Below are positions 8,384 to 16,662 of a stretch of 19,002 nucleotides of DNA, one piece after another. The position numbers and the translations under genes are program-made. Location: NCBI GenBank assembly GCA_003456175.1, contig DMPB01000173.1, positions 54,955-73,956 of the forward strand, in the 5' to 3' direction. Below the pieces are notes generated by a model. It was given only the letters and a program-made list of their open reading frames with translations. It was not told the origin of the DNA and searched no databases. Numbering within the stretch: position 1 is the stretch's first letter; each line of letters begins with the position of its first letter. Source of the stretch: Chitinophagaceae bacterium. GTDB taxonomy: Bacteria; Bacteroidota; Bacteroidia; Chitinophagales; Chitinophagaceae.

Positions 8384-11257
8384 TTACTTTCGCTTGGCCA
8401 GCGCTAACTCTGTTTTTAAAAATCGGGCTGTGTGGCTTTCTGTAATACCTGCCATGGCTTCTGGGGTTCCTTCAAATAAAATTTTTCCACCGCCATCGCC
8501 ACCTTCTGGCCCTAAATCAATAATATGATCAGCCACTTTAATTACATCTAAGTTGTGTTCAATTACCAAAACTGTATTACCTCTATCTACTAATTTCTGA
8601 AGCACATCTAATAATAACTTTATGTCTTGAAAATGCAAGCCTGTGGTAGGTTCATCAAGAATATAAAAAGTTTTACCAGTATCACGCTTACCCAGTTCGG
8701 TACTCAACTTAACACGTTGTGCCTCACCACCTGATAATGTTGTAGCACTTTGCCCAAGCGTTATATAGCCCAAACCAACATCTTGCAAAACTTTTATCTT
8801 ACGATACAAATAATGTACGGGTTGAAAAAAATCACAGGCTTCATCTACACTCATATTCAATACGTCGCTAATACTTTTACCCTTATATCTAATCTCTAAT
8901 GTTTCGCGGTTATAACGCTTACCATTACACTTTTCACAAGGCACATACACATCTGGCAAAAAATTCATTTCAATTACACGCATACCGCCACCTTCACAAA
9001 CGTCGCATCGGCCACCTTTCACATTAAATGAAAAACGACCAGCATTGTATCCTCTAATTTTAGCTTCGGGCACACTTGCAAAAAGTGTTCGTATTTCAGT
9101 GAAAAAACCGCAGTATGTAGCCGGATTACTACGAGGTGTTCTTCCAATAGGACTTTGATCTATTTCGATAACCTTATCAATGTTCTCTAGTCCTTTAACA
9201 GCTTTAAACGGCATACTAGGCATTCTACTTCCAAAGGCATGCTTACTTAAAATAGGATACAGTGTTTCATTGATAAGTGTGCTTTTACCACTACCGCTAA
9301 CACCGCTTACAACAATTAGTTTTCCTAATGGAAATTTCACATCTACACCTTTCAAATTATTTCCAACAACACCCTTTAATTCAACGAACTTTCCACTTCC
9401 TTTTCTACGTTCTAAAGGCACTTCAATCATTTTTTTACCGCTCAAAAACTGAGCGGTTTCACTGTTCGACTTTAGTACCTCATCTGGTGTTCCAATAGCC
9501 ACAATATTACCACCATGCCGCCCTGCTTTTGGTCCAATATCCACCAACACATCGCTAGCCATCATAATATCTTTATCATGCTCTACCACTAACACACTAT
9601 TACCAATATCACGTAAGTTTTGTAAAGCTTTAATCAGTCGTTCATTATCGCGTTGATGTAATCCAATAGAGGGCTCATCTAGTATGTAGGTAATACCTTG
9701 CAATTGGCTACCTATTTGTGTTGCTAAGCGTATACGCTGGCTCTCCCCACCACTTAGAGTTTTTGTACCCCGATTTAATGTTAAATAAGTAAGGCCAACA
9801 TCTACGAGAAACTGTAAGCGTTCTCGAATTTCTTTTAAAACATCTTTTGCAATTACATTTTGCTTATCACTCAAGCGCTTCTCAATTCCAGCAAACCAAA
9901 ATGCTAGCTTGCTTAAATTCATAGCACTTAATTCCGATATGTTTTTTTCATCAATTTTAAACCACAAGCTTTCTTGTTTTAAACGAGCACCATTACAAGT
10001 AGTACAAGTTTGTAATTGCATAAACTTCTCACTCCACTCACGTACAGCATCGCTTGTTCCGCTACCTGCGAACCATCGTTTAAGCATCGGAACAATACCT
10101 TCAAACTCACCTTCATACCAGTCTTTAGCAGGTAGATTATCAAAATCTAACACTGATTCTGCACTATTGTTTTGCCCATATAATAGTAAGTTAATTACTT
10201 CTTTAGAGAGGCTACTAATAGGTACGTTTGTTTTAAACTTATGCTTCCTTGCAAGTTGTTGTACTTGTTTAAAAATATAGACATCTCTCGCCTCACCTAA
10301 TGGAGCAATACCACCTTCATCAATTGTTTTAGAGCTATCCGGTATAATGGCATCCATATCTACCGCATATACAGTACCTAAGCCTTTACAAGTTGTACAT
10401 GCACCATATGGCGAATTAAAAGAAAAGCTATTGGGGTTAGGCTCTTCATAAGAAATACCAGTTGTTTCACACATAAGCTGTTTGCTGTATTGCACCACCG
10501 CATCGCTATTGTTTAACAACACAAACATTAAGTCTTTACCAAGTTTCAAACACTGTTGCACACTTTGGCTGATTCGCACTTTAAATTCATCGCTTACCAG
10601 TAAGCGATCTACCACTACTTCAATATCATGAATTTTATACCGATCAAGTTGCATTTTAAGTGTTATATCTTTCACCTCACCATCAACACGTACTTTTACG
10701 AAACCACGTTTTCTTATATCTTCAAACAGCTCTCTGTAATGGCCTTTTCTACCACGAACTAACGGTGCTAATAGGCTTATTTTATGGCCATTAAAGCGTT
10801 GAAAAATATTAGCAACAATTTCTTCTTCACTAAACTTCACCATTTTCTTACCTGTATTATAGCTGTAAGCCTCCCCAATACGAGCATACAACAAACGCAA
10901 GAAATCATAAATCTCAGTGATAGTTCCAACTGTAGAACGAGGGTTCTTATTGGTAGTTTTCTGTTCTATCGAAATCACAGGAGAAAGCCCTGTAATTCTA
11001 TCTACATCGGGCCGCTCCATATCTCCCATAAACTGGCGAGCATAAGCACTAAAACTTTCCATATAACGGCGTTGACCCTCGTTATAAATAGTATCAAAGG
11101 CCAACGAACTCTTTCCACTTCCACTCACACCTGTGAATACCACTAGTTTATTCTTTGGTACTTGTAACGAAATATTTTTAAGGTTATGTTCCCTTGCACC
11201 CAGTACTTCAATTACTTCTTGTGGTAGTTCTTGCGTAGTTACTTTTTTCTTCGCCAT
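8384..11257 (-). CDS. uvrA: Excinuclease ABC subunit A (UvrA)
   Basis: DNA-damage sensor of nucleotide excision repair: a dimeric ABC-type ATPase that loads UvrB at lesions. With ATG at 11257 the product is 957 residues, normal for UvrA; the in-frame TTG 12 bases upstream is a less likely start. It has two ABC modules. The first has Walker A GVSGSGKS at 43-50 and signature LSGGESQRIRLA. The second has GVSGSGKSTLINETL at about 640 and LSGGEAQRVKLS. Zinc-finger pairs CTTCKG, CTTCNG and CDVCEGGG with CEKCNG are present, as are DEPSIGLHQRD and DEPTTGLHFQD. It is transcribed alone, convergent with elaA and divergent from the methionine module. The stop codon is followed without a gap by one copy of the interspersed motif. 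Confidence 0.98.
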   Translation of the reverse strand: MAKKKVTTQELPQEVIEVLGAREHNLKNISLQVPKNKLVVFTGVSGSGKSSLAFDTIYNEGQRRYMESFSAYARQFMGDMERPDVDRITGLSPVISIEQKTTNKNPRSTVGTITEIYDFLRLLYARIGEAYSYNTGKKMVKFSEEEIVANIFQRFNGHKISLLAPLVRGRKGHYRELFEDIRKRGFVKVRVDGEVKDITLKMQLDRYKIHDIEVVVDRLLVSDEFKVRISQSVQQCLKLGKDLMFVLLNNSDAVVQYSKQLMCETTGISYEEPNPNSFSFNSPYGACTTCKGLGTVYAVDMDAIIPDSSKTIDEGGIAPLGEARDVYIFKQVQQLARKHKFKTNVPISSLSKEVINLLLYGQNNSAESVLDFDNLPAKDWYEGEFEGIVPMLKRWFAGSGTSDAVREWSEKFMQLQTCTTCNGARLKQESLWFKIDEKNISELSAMNLSKLAFWFAGIEKRLSDKQNVIAKDVLKEIRERLQFLVDVGLTYLTLNRGTKTLSGGESQRIRLATQIGSQLQGITYILDEPSIGLHQRDNERLIKALQNLRDIGNSVLVVEHDKDIMMASDVLVDIGPKAGRHGGNIVAIGTPDEVLKSNSETAQFLSGKKMIEVPLERRKGSGKFVELKGVVGNNLKGVDVKFPLGKLIVVSGVSGSGKSTLINETLYPILSKHAFGSRMPSMPFKAVKGLENIDKVIEIDQSPIGRTPRSNPATYCGFFTEIRTLFASVPEAKIRGYNAGRFSFNVKGGRCDVCEGGGMRVIEMNFLPDVYVPCEKCNGKRYNRETLEIRYKGKSISDVLNMSVDEACDFFQPVHYLYRKIKVLQDVGLGYITLGQSATTLSGGEAQRVKLSTELGKRDTGKTFYILDEPTTGLHFQDIKLLLDVLQKLVDRGNTVLVIEHNLDVIKVADHIIDLGPEGGDGGGKILFEGTPEAMAGITESHTARFLKTELALAKRK

Positions 11258-11273
11258 AAAATTTTGCAATGAG

Positions 11274-11300
11274 CAAATGTATCAACAAGCAAGCTTGCAA
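11274..11300 (-). promoter_or_regulatory. Candidate uvrA promoter (Bacteroidota type)
   Basis: Reading leftward, TACATTTG (11281-11274) is an exact TAnnTTTG -7 box, with TTG at 11300-11298 and a 16-base spacer, slightly short of the usual length. It ends 16 bases before the uvrA ATG. The match to the known Bacteroidota sigma consensus is direct; activity is inferred. Confidence 0.5.
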
Positions 11301-11312
11301 ATAGTTATGGTT

Positions 11313-11330
11313 TTTACCTTACGGTAAATG
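11313..11330 (-). repeat. Interspersed motif copy upstream of uvrA
   Basis: Plus strand TTTACCTTACGGTAAATG: a full core match plus complete six-base arms TTTACC/GGTAAA around TTAC. It is the most palindromic copy in the window and lies between the divergent uvrA and SAM-leader promoters. Confidence 0.85.
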
Positions 11331-11348
11331 CACACCACGAAAAAAATT

Positions 11349-11377
11349 TTGTAGTTACAAAAAGGCTTCTACTTTTG
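11349..11377 (+). promoter_or_regulatory. Bacteroidota promoter for the SAM riboswitch leader
   Basis: TTG at 11349-11351, an 18-base spacer, and TACTTTTG (11370-11377), an exact TAnnTTTG box. It lies 17 bases before the riboswitch P1 helix, which is where the leader transcript should begin. Confidence 0.65.
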
Positions 11378-11394
11378 TACTAGTTCTTTACATC

Positions 11395-11505
11395 ACTTAT
11401 CAAGAAAGACAGAGGGAAATGGCCCAAAGAAGTCTTGGCAACCCTTACAGTGTACGCCGCTGTAAGAAGGTGCAAACTCCAACCCAATAATAGGGAAAGA
11501 TAAGT
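11395..11505 (+). promoter_or_regulatory. SAM-I (S-box) riboswitch aptamer
   Basis: The conserved S-box core is readable throughout. P1 pairs ACTTATC (11395-11401) with GATAAGT (11499-11505). GAGGGAAATGGCCC and the TTGGCAACC stretch match the SAM-I consensus. P3 is CTTACAG...CTGTAAG, followed by AAGGTGCAAACTCCA, and P4 pairs CCC with GGG around 11483-11495. The aptamer senses S-adenosylmethionine and should switch off the downstream methionine genes. AAGTCAG (11502-11508), overlapping the 3' P1 strand, can pair with CTGACTT (11552-11558) in the terminator hairpin, which is the expected antiterminator. Confidence 0.93.
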
Positions 11506-11542
11506 CAGCGTATCAGTTTAGATTTCATGATATCATCATACT

Positions 11543-11575
11543 AAGCTCATCCTGACTTTTCGGATGAGCTTTTTT
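11543..11575 (+). terminator. Riboswitch-controlled intrinsic terminator
   Basis: Arms AAGCTCATCC (11543-11552) and GGATGAGCTT (11562-11571) are followed by a T-run to 11575. The loop contains the antiterminator partner, so SAM-bound aptamer should favour this hairpin and stop transcription before metY. Confidence 0.88.
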
Positions 11576-11660
11576 GTTGCCCCTATCTCATGCTTTTACG
11601 TAAGTGCTGTAACAACACTGTATACACAAAACATTTTCATCTCACTTAAAAACAATTACG

Positions 11661-11738
11661 ATGAAGCTATCTCTAACAACACTTACAACTTACGCAACAA
11701 CACACAACGCACTCCTAATGCATTATTGCTGTTGTTAA
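11661..11738 (+). CDS. Possible 25-residue leader peptide ending in Cys-Cys-Cys
   Basis: ATG at 11661 opens a short frame whose last codons are CAT TAT TGC TGT TGT TAA (H-Y-C-C-C-stop). It lies in the untranslated leader of sulfur-assimilation genes, after the SAM terminator. Runs of Cys codons in small upstream frames are known to sense cysteine supply in some other bacteria, notably mycobacteria. The stop region TTGTTAA (11732-11738) can pair with TTAACAA (11760-11766). No ribosome binding site is visible, and the frame is short enough to be chance. Confidence 0.25.
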   Translation: MKLSLTTLTTYATTHNALLMHYCCC

Positions 11739-11838
11739 ACACCCTTTTCAGGTAACGACTTAACAAATGTTTCACATCAAAAAAGGATGAATGGCTCAGA
11801 TATCCCATTTTTATCCTACTAAATTTGTAGAGTAATGA

Positions 11839-13320
<1,482 letters not shown>

Positions 13321-13338
13321 CATTTACCGAAAGGTAAT
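13321..13338 (+). repeat. Interspersed motif copy directly after the metY stop
   Basis: CATTTACCGAAAGGTAAT, full core match with A as the variable base, with no gap after the TAA of metY. Confidence 0.8.
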
Positions 13339-13347
13339 ACCACTATT

Positions 13348-13370
13348 GCGCTGCCGCTTTGCGGCAGCGC
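13348..13370. repeat. GC-rich perfect hairpin between metY and metX
   Basis: Ten-base perfect arms GCGCTGCCGC (13348-13357) and GCGGCAGCGC (13361-13370) around a TTT loop. No T-run follows, so it more likely stabilises or processes the metY-metX transcript than terminates it. Confidence 0.7.
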
Positions 13371-13387
13371 TAACAAAAGTTGCAAGC

Positions 13388-13939
13388 ATGCAAGCCAGTA
13401 TAAACACATATCAACTACCTGAACCATTCACTACCACATTCGGCACTATTGTTCCTAATGTGAGTATTACCTACCACACTTGGGGCTCGCCGAAAAACCC
13501 AGTTGTATGGATTTTTCATGCCCTTACGGCAAATAGTAATGCGGCAGATTGGTGGAGTGGCTTAGTGGGTAACAACAAACTATTTAACCCATCAAAATAT
13601 TTTATTATTTGTGCGAATATGCCAGGCAGTTGCTATGGAAGTATTTCGCCCCTTACGGTAAATGATGATACAGGCCAACCTTACTATCATACATTCCCAT
13701 TATTTACAACTAGAGATATGATTCGTTGTTATCAACAATTAGCCAACCACTTAGGTATCGCTAAAATTTGGGTGGGTATTGGAGGCAGTATGGGCGGGCA
13801 GCAGTTATTAGAATGGGCCATTGAAAACCCTTCTTTTTTTGAACACATCATTCCTATTGCCACCAATGCAAAACATAGCGCTTGGGGCCAAGCTTTTAAT
13901 GCCTCGCAACGTTGGTGTATTGAACAAGATACTACTTGA
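13388..13939 (+). CDS. metX: Homoserine O-acetyltransferase, N-terminal part before an in-frame TGA
   Basis: First part of metX, the alpha/beta-hydrolase-fold enzyme that acetylates homoserine. I start at ATG 13388; the TTG at 13346 would run through the GC-rich hairpin. Residues 1-183 include the family's FGTIVPNVSITYHTWG, HALTANSNAADWW (44-56), CANMPGSCYGS (75-85) and the nucleophile S134 in GIGGSMGGQQLLEWA. Translation stops at TGA (13937-13939), but the same frame continues with convincing MetX sequence to 14455, giving a normal full length of 355 residues. The motif TTACGG appears twice inside it, encoding A-L-T-A-N and P-L-T-V-N. Either a nonsense mutation or a sequence error separates the parts. 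Confidence 0.88.
   Translation: MQASINTYQLPEPFTTTFGTIVPNVSITYHTWGSPKNPVVWIFHALTANSNAADWWSGLVGNNKLFNPSKYFIICANMPGSCYGSISPLTVNDDTGQPYYHTFPLFTTRDMIRCYQQLANHLGIAKIWVGIGGSMGGQQLLEWAIENPSFFEHIIPIATNAKHSAWGQAFNASQRWCIEQDTT
13521..13534 (-). repeat. Weak interspersed motif copy (in metX)
   Basis: Plus strand CCCTTACGGCAAAT, 12/14, encoding L-T-A-N in the same frame as the other minus-strand copies. Confidence 0.6.
13650..13663 (-). repeat. Interspersed motif copy (in metX)
   Basis: Plus strand CCCTTACGGTAAAT, 13/14, encoding L-T-V-N. Confidence 0.75.
13937..13939 (+). other. metX: Premature in-frame TGA in metX
   Basis: Codon 184 reads TGA in the context ACT ACT TGA CTT ACA. MetX proteins usually have a Trp near this place (a D-x-x-W pattern), so a single G-to-A change of TGG would explain it. 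The reading frame is unchanged on both sides. Confidence 0.85.
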
Positions 13940-13972
13940 CTTACACCGAACGAAAACGCCGGAAGCAATGGT

Positions 13973-14455
13973 ATGCAAATAGCAAGAAGCATTGCATTAC
14001 TATCGTACCGCTCTTATGAAACGTATCAGGCCACACAAAGTGGTATAGCACAACATTTACCGCAAGGTGTACCCACATTCAAAGCAGCTACCTACCAACA
14101 TTATCAAGGCGAAAAGTTAGCAAAGCGTTTTAATGCTTACAGTTATTACTTTTTAACATTAAGTATGGATACGCATGATGTAGGTAGAGATCGTAATAAT
14201 GTTGAAAATGCCCTACAACAAATTACAGCTAAAACATTAATTATTAGCATTAGCAGCGATATGTTATTTCCAATGCAAGAACAATTGTTTTTACAACAAC
14301 ACATTAAAGGCGCTGCTTTTGTTAGCATCAACAGCTTGTACGGGCACGATGGATTTTTACTTGAATTTGCAAAAATGCACAATTACATCGCTTCATTCTT
14401 GCAAGTAACACCATACAATATTTTAAAACCCAAAGCTGCATCTGCTGTAGCTTAA
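13973..14455 (+). CDS. metX: Homoserine O-acetyltransferase, C-terminal part after the TGA
   Basis: In-frame continuation of metX. MetX-like sequence resumes directly after the TGA (LTPNENAGSNG), and the first ATG is at 13973. It carries QIARSIALLSYRS, the lid-region segment ATYQHYQGEKLAKRFNAYSY and STMDTHDVGR-like LSMDTHDVGRDR. The remaining catalytic residues are Asp in ISISSDMLFP (residue 96 of this part) and His in YGHDGFLLEF (125). Alone it lacks the nucleophile and could not be active, so the reading frame makes sense only as part of the whole gene. A copy of the interspersed motif encodes QHLPQG. hom starts 11 bases downstream. Confidence 0.85.
   Translation: MQIARSIALLSYRSYETYQATQSGIAQHLPQGVPTFKAATYQHYQGEKLAKRFNAYSYYFLTLSMDTHDVGRDRNNVENALQQITAKTLIISISSDMLFPMQEQLFLQQHIKGAAFVSINSLYGHDGFLLEFAKMHNYIASFLQVTPYNILKPKAASAVA
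14055..14068 (+). repeat. Interspersed motif copy (in metX)
   Basis: ATTTACCGCAAGGT, 14/14, encoding HLPQG. Confidence 0.8.
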
Positions 14456-14466
14456 ACATAATTTAT

Positions 14467-15729
14467 ATGTCGCAACAACATGCCCTTCGTATCGGACTCT
14501 TTGGATTTGGTGTAGTAGGTGAAGGATTATATAAGGTGTTACAACAAACGCCTTCACTGAAAGCAAGCATAGAAAAGGTTTGTATTAAAAATGCCGATAA
14601 GCCACGTAATGCACCGGCTTACCTATTTACAACCGAAAAGAACGAAATATTACATAATAATAATATCAATGTAATCGTAGAAGTTATTGATGATGCAGAT
14701 GCCGCTTTTCAAATTGTTTCGGCTGCATTGCGTAACGGCAAAGCGGTAGTAAGTGCTAGCAAAAAAATGCTTTCAGAACACTTACCCGAAATATTAGCGC
14801 TTCAACAAGAAACAGGGTTGCCATTGCTCTACGAAGGAGCAGCTTGCGCTTCAATACCAGTTATCAGAAATTTAGAAGAGTATTACGATAACGATTTGCT
14901 GCAAAGCATACAAGCCATTGTAAATGGTAGTACCAACTACATCCTAACAAAAATGTTCGCCGAAAAACTAAGCTTTAAAGAAGCATTGTTACAAGCGCAA
15001 CAATTAGGCTTTGCAGAAAGCAACCCTACGCTAGATATTGAAGGCTACGATGCAGTTAATAAATGGACCTTGCTTTTAAACCATGCATATGGCATCGTAG
15101 AACATCCTAATAACTTAGTATTTAACGGTATTCAACAAATCAATAGTTACGATGCATCTGTTGCAAAAGAAAGAGGTGTACAAATTAAGCTTGTAGCACA
15201 GGCAGCAAAACTCAATAACGGAACAATAGCCGCATTTGTACTACCACAGTGGGTAGCTACTACACACCCATTATCGTTTGTACAACATGAGTATAATGGT
15301 GTGGTTATTGAAAGTAGCCTAGCCGATCAACAATTTTTTTATGGCAAAGGTGCGGGCAGCTTTCCTACTGCTTCGGCAGTTTTAAGCGATATTGCTGCAT
15401 TACGTTATCAATATCGGTACGAATACAAGAAGCTTTTGCAACAAACTCCAGCAAGGCTTGGCAGCGATTTTCACTTGCGAGTGTATGTTCGCTTTAATGA
15501 AGCTAGTGTAATTCCTAAATCAGATTTCACTACTATAGAAGAATGGCACAGTGGCCAACAGCAACAGTATTTTATTGGTGTTATTGCTTTTAGTAAGCTA
15601 CAAAATAGCCTTTGGTGGAAGCAGCCCGATGTAGCTTTAATTGCCACATCAGACCCTATTGTACAAGATGTTGCACTTAAAAATTTACAAAAGAAAAGCT
15701 TAGCGTTAGCAGGTGTAGCAGTGGCCTAG
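14467..15729 (+). CDS. hom: Homoserine dehydrogenase
   Basis: NAD(P)-dependent enzyme that reduces aspartate semialdehyde to homoserine, the precursor for MetX. The Rossmann motif is GLFGFGVVGEG (10-20), SASKKML (97-102) carries the conserved lysines, NGSTNYILTKM is at 153-163, and the catalytic region is NPTLDIEGYDAVNKW (186-200). No aspartokinase domain is attached. At 420 residues it has a C-terminal extension, from about 335 (SDFHLRVYVRF...), that resembles an ACT-like regulatory domain; this is tentative. It begins 11 bases after metX and ends in TAG overlapping the stop of the convergent mlaF-like gene. Position suggests methionine-directed homoserine supply under the SAM riboswitch. 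Confidence 0.94.
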   Translation: MSQQHALRIGLFGFGVVGEGLYKVLQQTPSLKASIEKVCIKNADKPRNAPAYLFTTEKNEILHNNNINVIVEVIDDADAAFQIVSAALRNGKAVVSASKKMLSEHLPEILALQQETGLPLLYEGAACASIPVIRNLEEYYDNDLLQSIQAIVNGSTNYILTKMFAEKLSFKEALLQAQQLGFAESNPTLDIEGYDAVNKWTLLLNHAYGIVEHPNNLVFNGIQQINSYDASVAKERGVQIKLVAQAAKLNNGTIAAFVLPQWVATTHPLSFVQHEYNGVVIESSLADQQFFYGKGAGSFPTASAVLSDIAALRYQYRYEYKKLLQQTPARLGSDFHLRVYVRFNEASVIPKSDFTTIEEWHSGQQQQYFIGVIAFSKLQNSLWWKQPDVALIATSDPIVQDVALKNLQKKSLALAGVAVA

Positions 15730-16508
15730 TGCCGCTGCTGCTCTTGTAGCTGACGCATCCGTTTGGCATCTTGCAAGAAATCACTTGCAAAAATGAACTG
15801 ATTTAAAAGCTTATTATCGCTATAGATAATTTCGTGATTACTACCCTCCCATTCTTTTTGTCCCTGATGGAAGTACATAATATGATCACCAATTTCCATC
15901 ACACTATTCATGTCGTGCGTTACTACAATCGTAGTGGTGTTAAACTCTTCGGTGATACTACGAATCAACTTATCAATTACTAAACTTGTTTGTGGATCTA
16001 AGCCACTATTAGGCTCATCGCAAAAAAGATATTTTGGATTTAGCACAATGGCTCTCGCAATACCAACACGCTTTTTCATACCACCACTGATTTCAGCAGG
16101 ATATTTTTTGTGTGCATCTTTAAGGTTCACTTTGTCGAGCACTTCGTTCACACGATCGCGTTTTTGCTTGATGGATAATTTTTGAGCAAACATTTCGAGC
16201 GGGAACATTACGTTTTGCTCTACCGTCATACTATCGAACAAAGCCGACCCTTGAAATAGCATACCAATTTGTTGACGCAGCTCTTTCCGATCATCTTCCG
16301 ACATTTGCAACATACTTTTACCATCATATAGTACATCGCCACCTGCATCTGGGGCAAATAAGCCCACCATAATTTTCGTCATCACACTTTTGCCGCTACC
16401 ACTTGCACCAATAATTAAATTACACTTACCAGGCTCCATAGTAGCATCTATGCCCTTCAGCACCTGCTTATCCCCAAAAGTTTTGCTAACGTTACGTAAC
16501 TCAATCAT
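15726..16508 (-). CDS. mlaF: MlaF-type ABC transporter ATP-binding protein
   Basis: ATPase subunit of an Mla/Ttg2-type transporter, which moves phospholipids between inner and outer membrane in Gram-negative bacteria. Walker A is GASGSGKS (34-41), the Q-loop lies in GMLFQGSALFDSMTV (82-96), the signature is ISGGMKKRVGIARA (140-153), Walker B is LFCDEPNSGLDP (161-172) and the H-loop is VVTHD (195-199). GSALFDSMTVEQNV and GGMKKR are characteristic of MlaF. No permease (mlaE) or substrate-binding protein (mlaD) gene is beside it: trpS diverges upstream and hom converges downstream. The stop codons of this gene and hom overlap in CTAG. Partners must be encoded elsewhere, which is inference. Confidence 0.9.
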   Translation of the reverse strand: MIELRNVSKTFGDKQVLKGIDATMEPGKCNLIIGASGSGKSVMTKIMVGLFAPDAGGDVLYDGKSMLQMSEDDRKELRQQIGMLFQGSALFDSMTVEQNVMFPLEMFAQKLSIKQKRDRVNEVLDKVNLKDAHKKYPAEISGGMKKRVGIARAIVLNPKYLFCDEPNSGLDPQTSLVIDKLIRSITEEFNTTTIVVTHDMNSVMEIGDHIMYFHQGQKEWEGSNHEIIYSDNKLLNQFIFASDFLQDAKRMRQLQEQQRH

Positions 16509-16513
16509 ACTTA

Positions 16514-16521
16514 CGAAAGTA
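16514..16521 (-). promoter_or_regulatory. Possible -7 box for mlaF
   Basis: Leftward TACTTTCG, close to TAnnTTTG, ends five bases before the ATG. CAAA at 16537-16540 (leftward TTTG) is a weak -33 candidate with a short 15-base spacer. Confidence 0.35.
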
Positions 16522-16540
16522 CTTCAGTACGGCATACAAA

Positions 16541-16578
16541 CATTTACCGTAAGGTAATTATTAGCCTTACGGCAAATG
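16541..16578. repeat. Two interspersed motif copies facing each other between mlaF and trpS
   Basis: CATTTACCGTAAGG (16541-16554) and CCTTACGGCAAATG (16565-16578) form 14-base arms with one mismatch around a 10-base AT-rich loop. The left copy is a 14/14 core match; the right one is 12/14. Confidence 0.8.
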
Positions 16579-16609
16579 ACTTACGCAGGCGGCACCACTT
16601 ACGTGTAAA

Positions 16610-16623
16610 ATTTACCGCAAGAA
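16610..16623 (+). repeat. Weak interspersed motif copy upstream of trpS
   Basis: ATTTACCGCAAGAA, 12/14; the right arm is degraded. Confidence 0.45.
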
Positions 16624-16648
16624 GAAAGGCAACTGCATCACCAATTGC

Positions 16649-16656
16649 TATCTTCG
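16649..16656 (+). promoter_or_regulatory. Possible -7 box for trpS
   Basis: TATCTTCG, close to TAnnTTTG, ends six bases before the trpS ATG. No good -33 TTG is seen, so this is tentative. Confidence 0.3.
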
Positions 16657-16662
16657 CCCACT

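Noticed and set aside
9437..9457. Perfect 8-base inverted repeat ACCGCTCA / TGAGCGGT inside uvrA
   Set aside because: It is isolated within well-conserved coding sequence and lacks the interspersed motif's GNAA core; chance is sufficient.
9180..11146. Rightward open frames opposite uvrA
   Set aside because: They lie wholly within uvrA on the other strand, have no recognisable domains and no promoters; they mirror uvrA codons.
11564..11755. 63-codon open frame starting inside the riboswitch terminator
   Set aside because: It begins in the terminator hairpin, has low-complexity composition and no family features; it is most likely chance.
13388..14455. TGA read as Trp genome-wide, or as selenocysteine, in metX
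   Set aside because: aspS and the DUF389 gene end in TGA at natural ends, and Trp is written TGG throughout. The MetX position calls for Trp rather than Cys/Sec, and no obvious selenocysteine hairpin follows.
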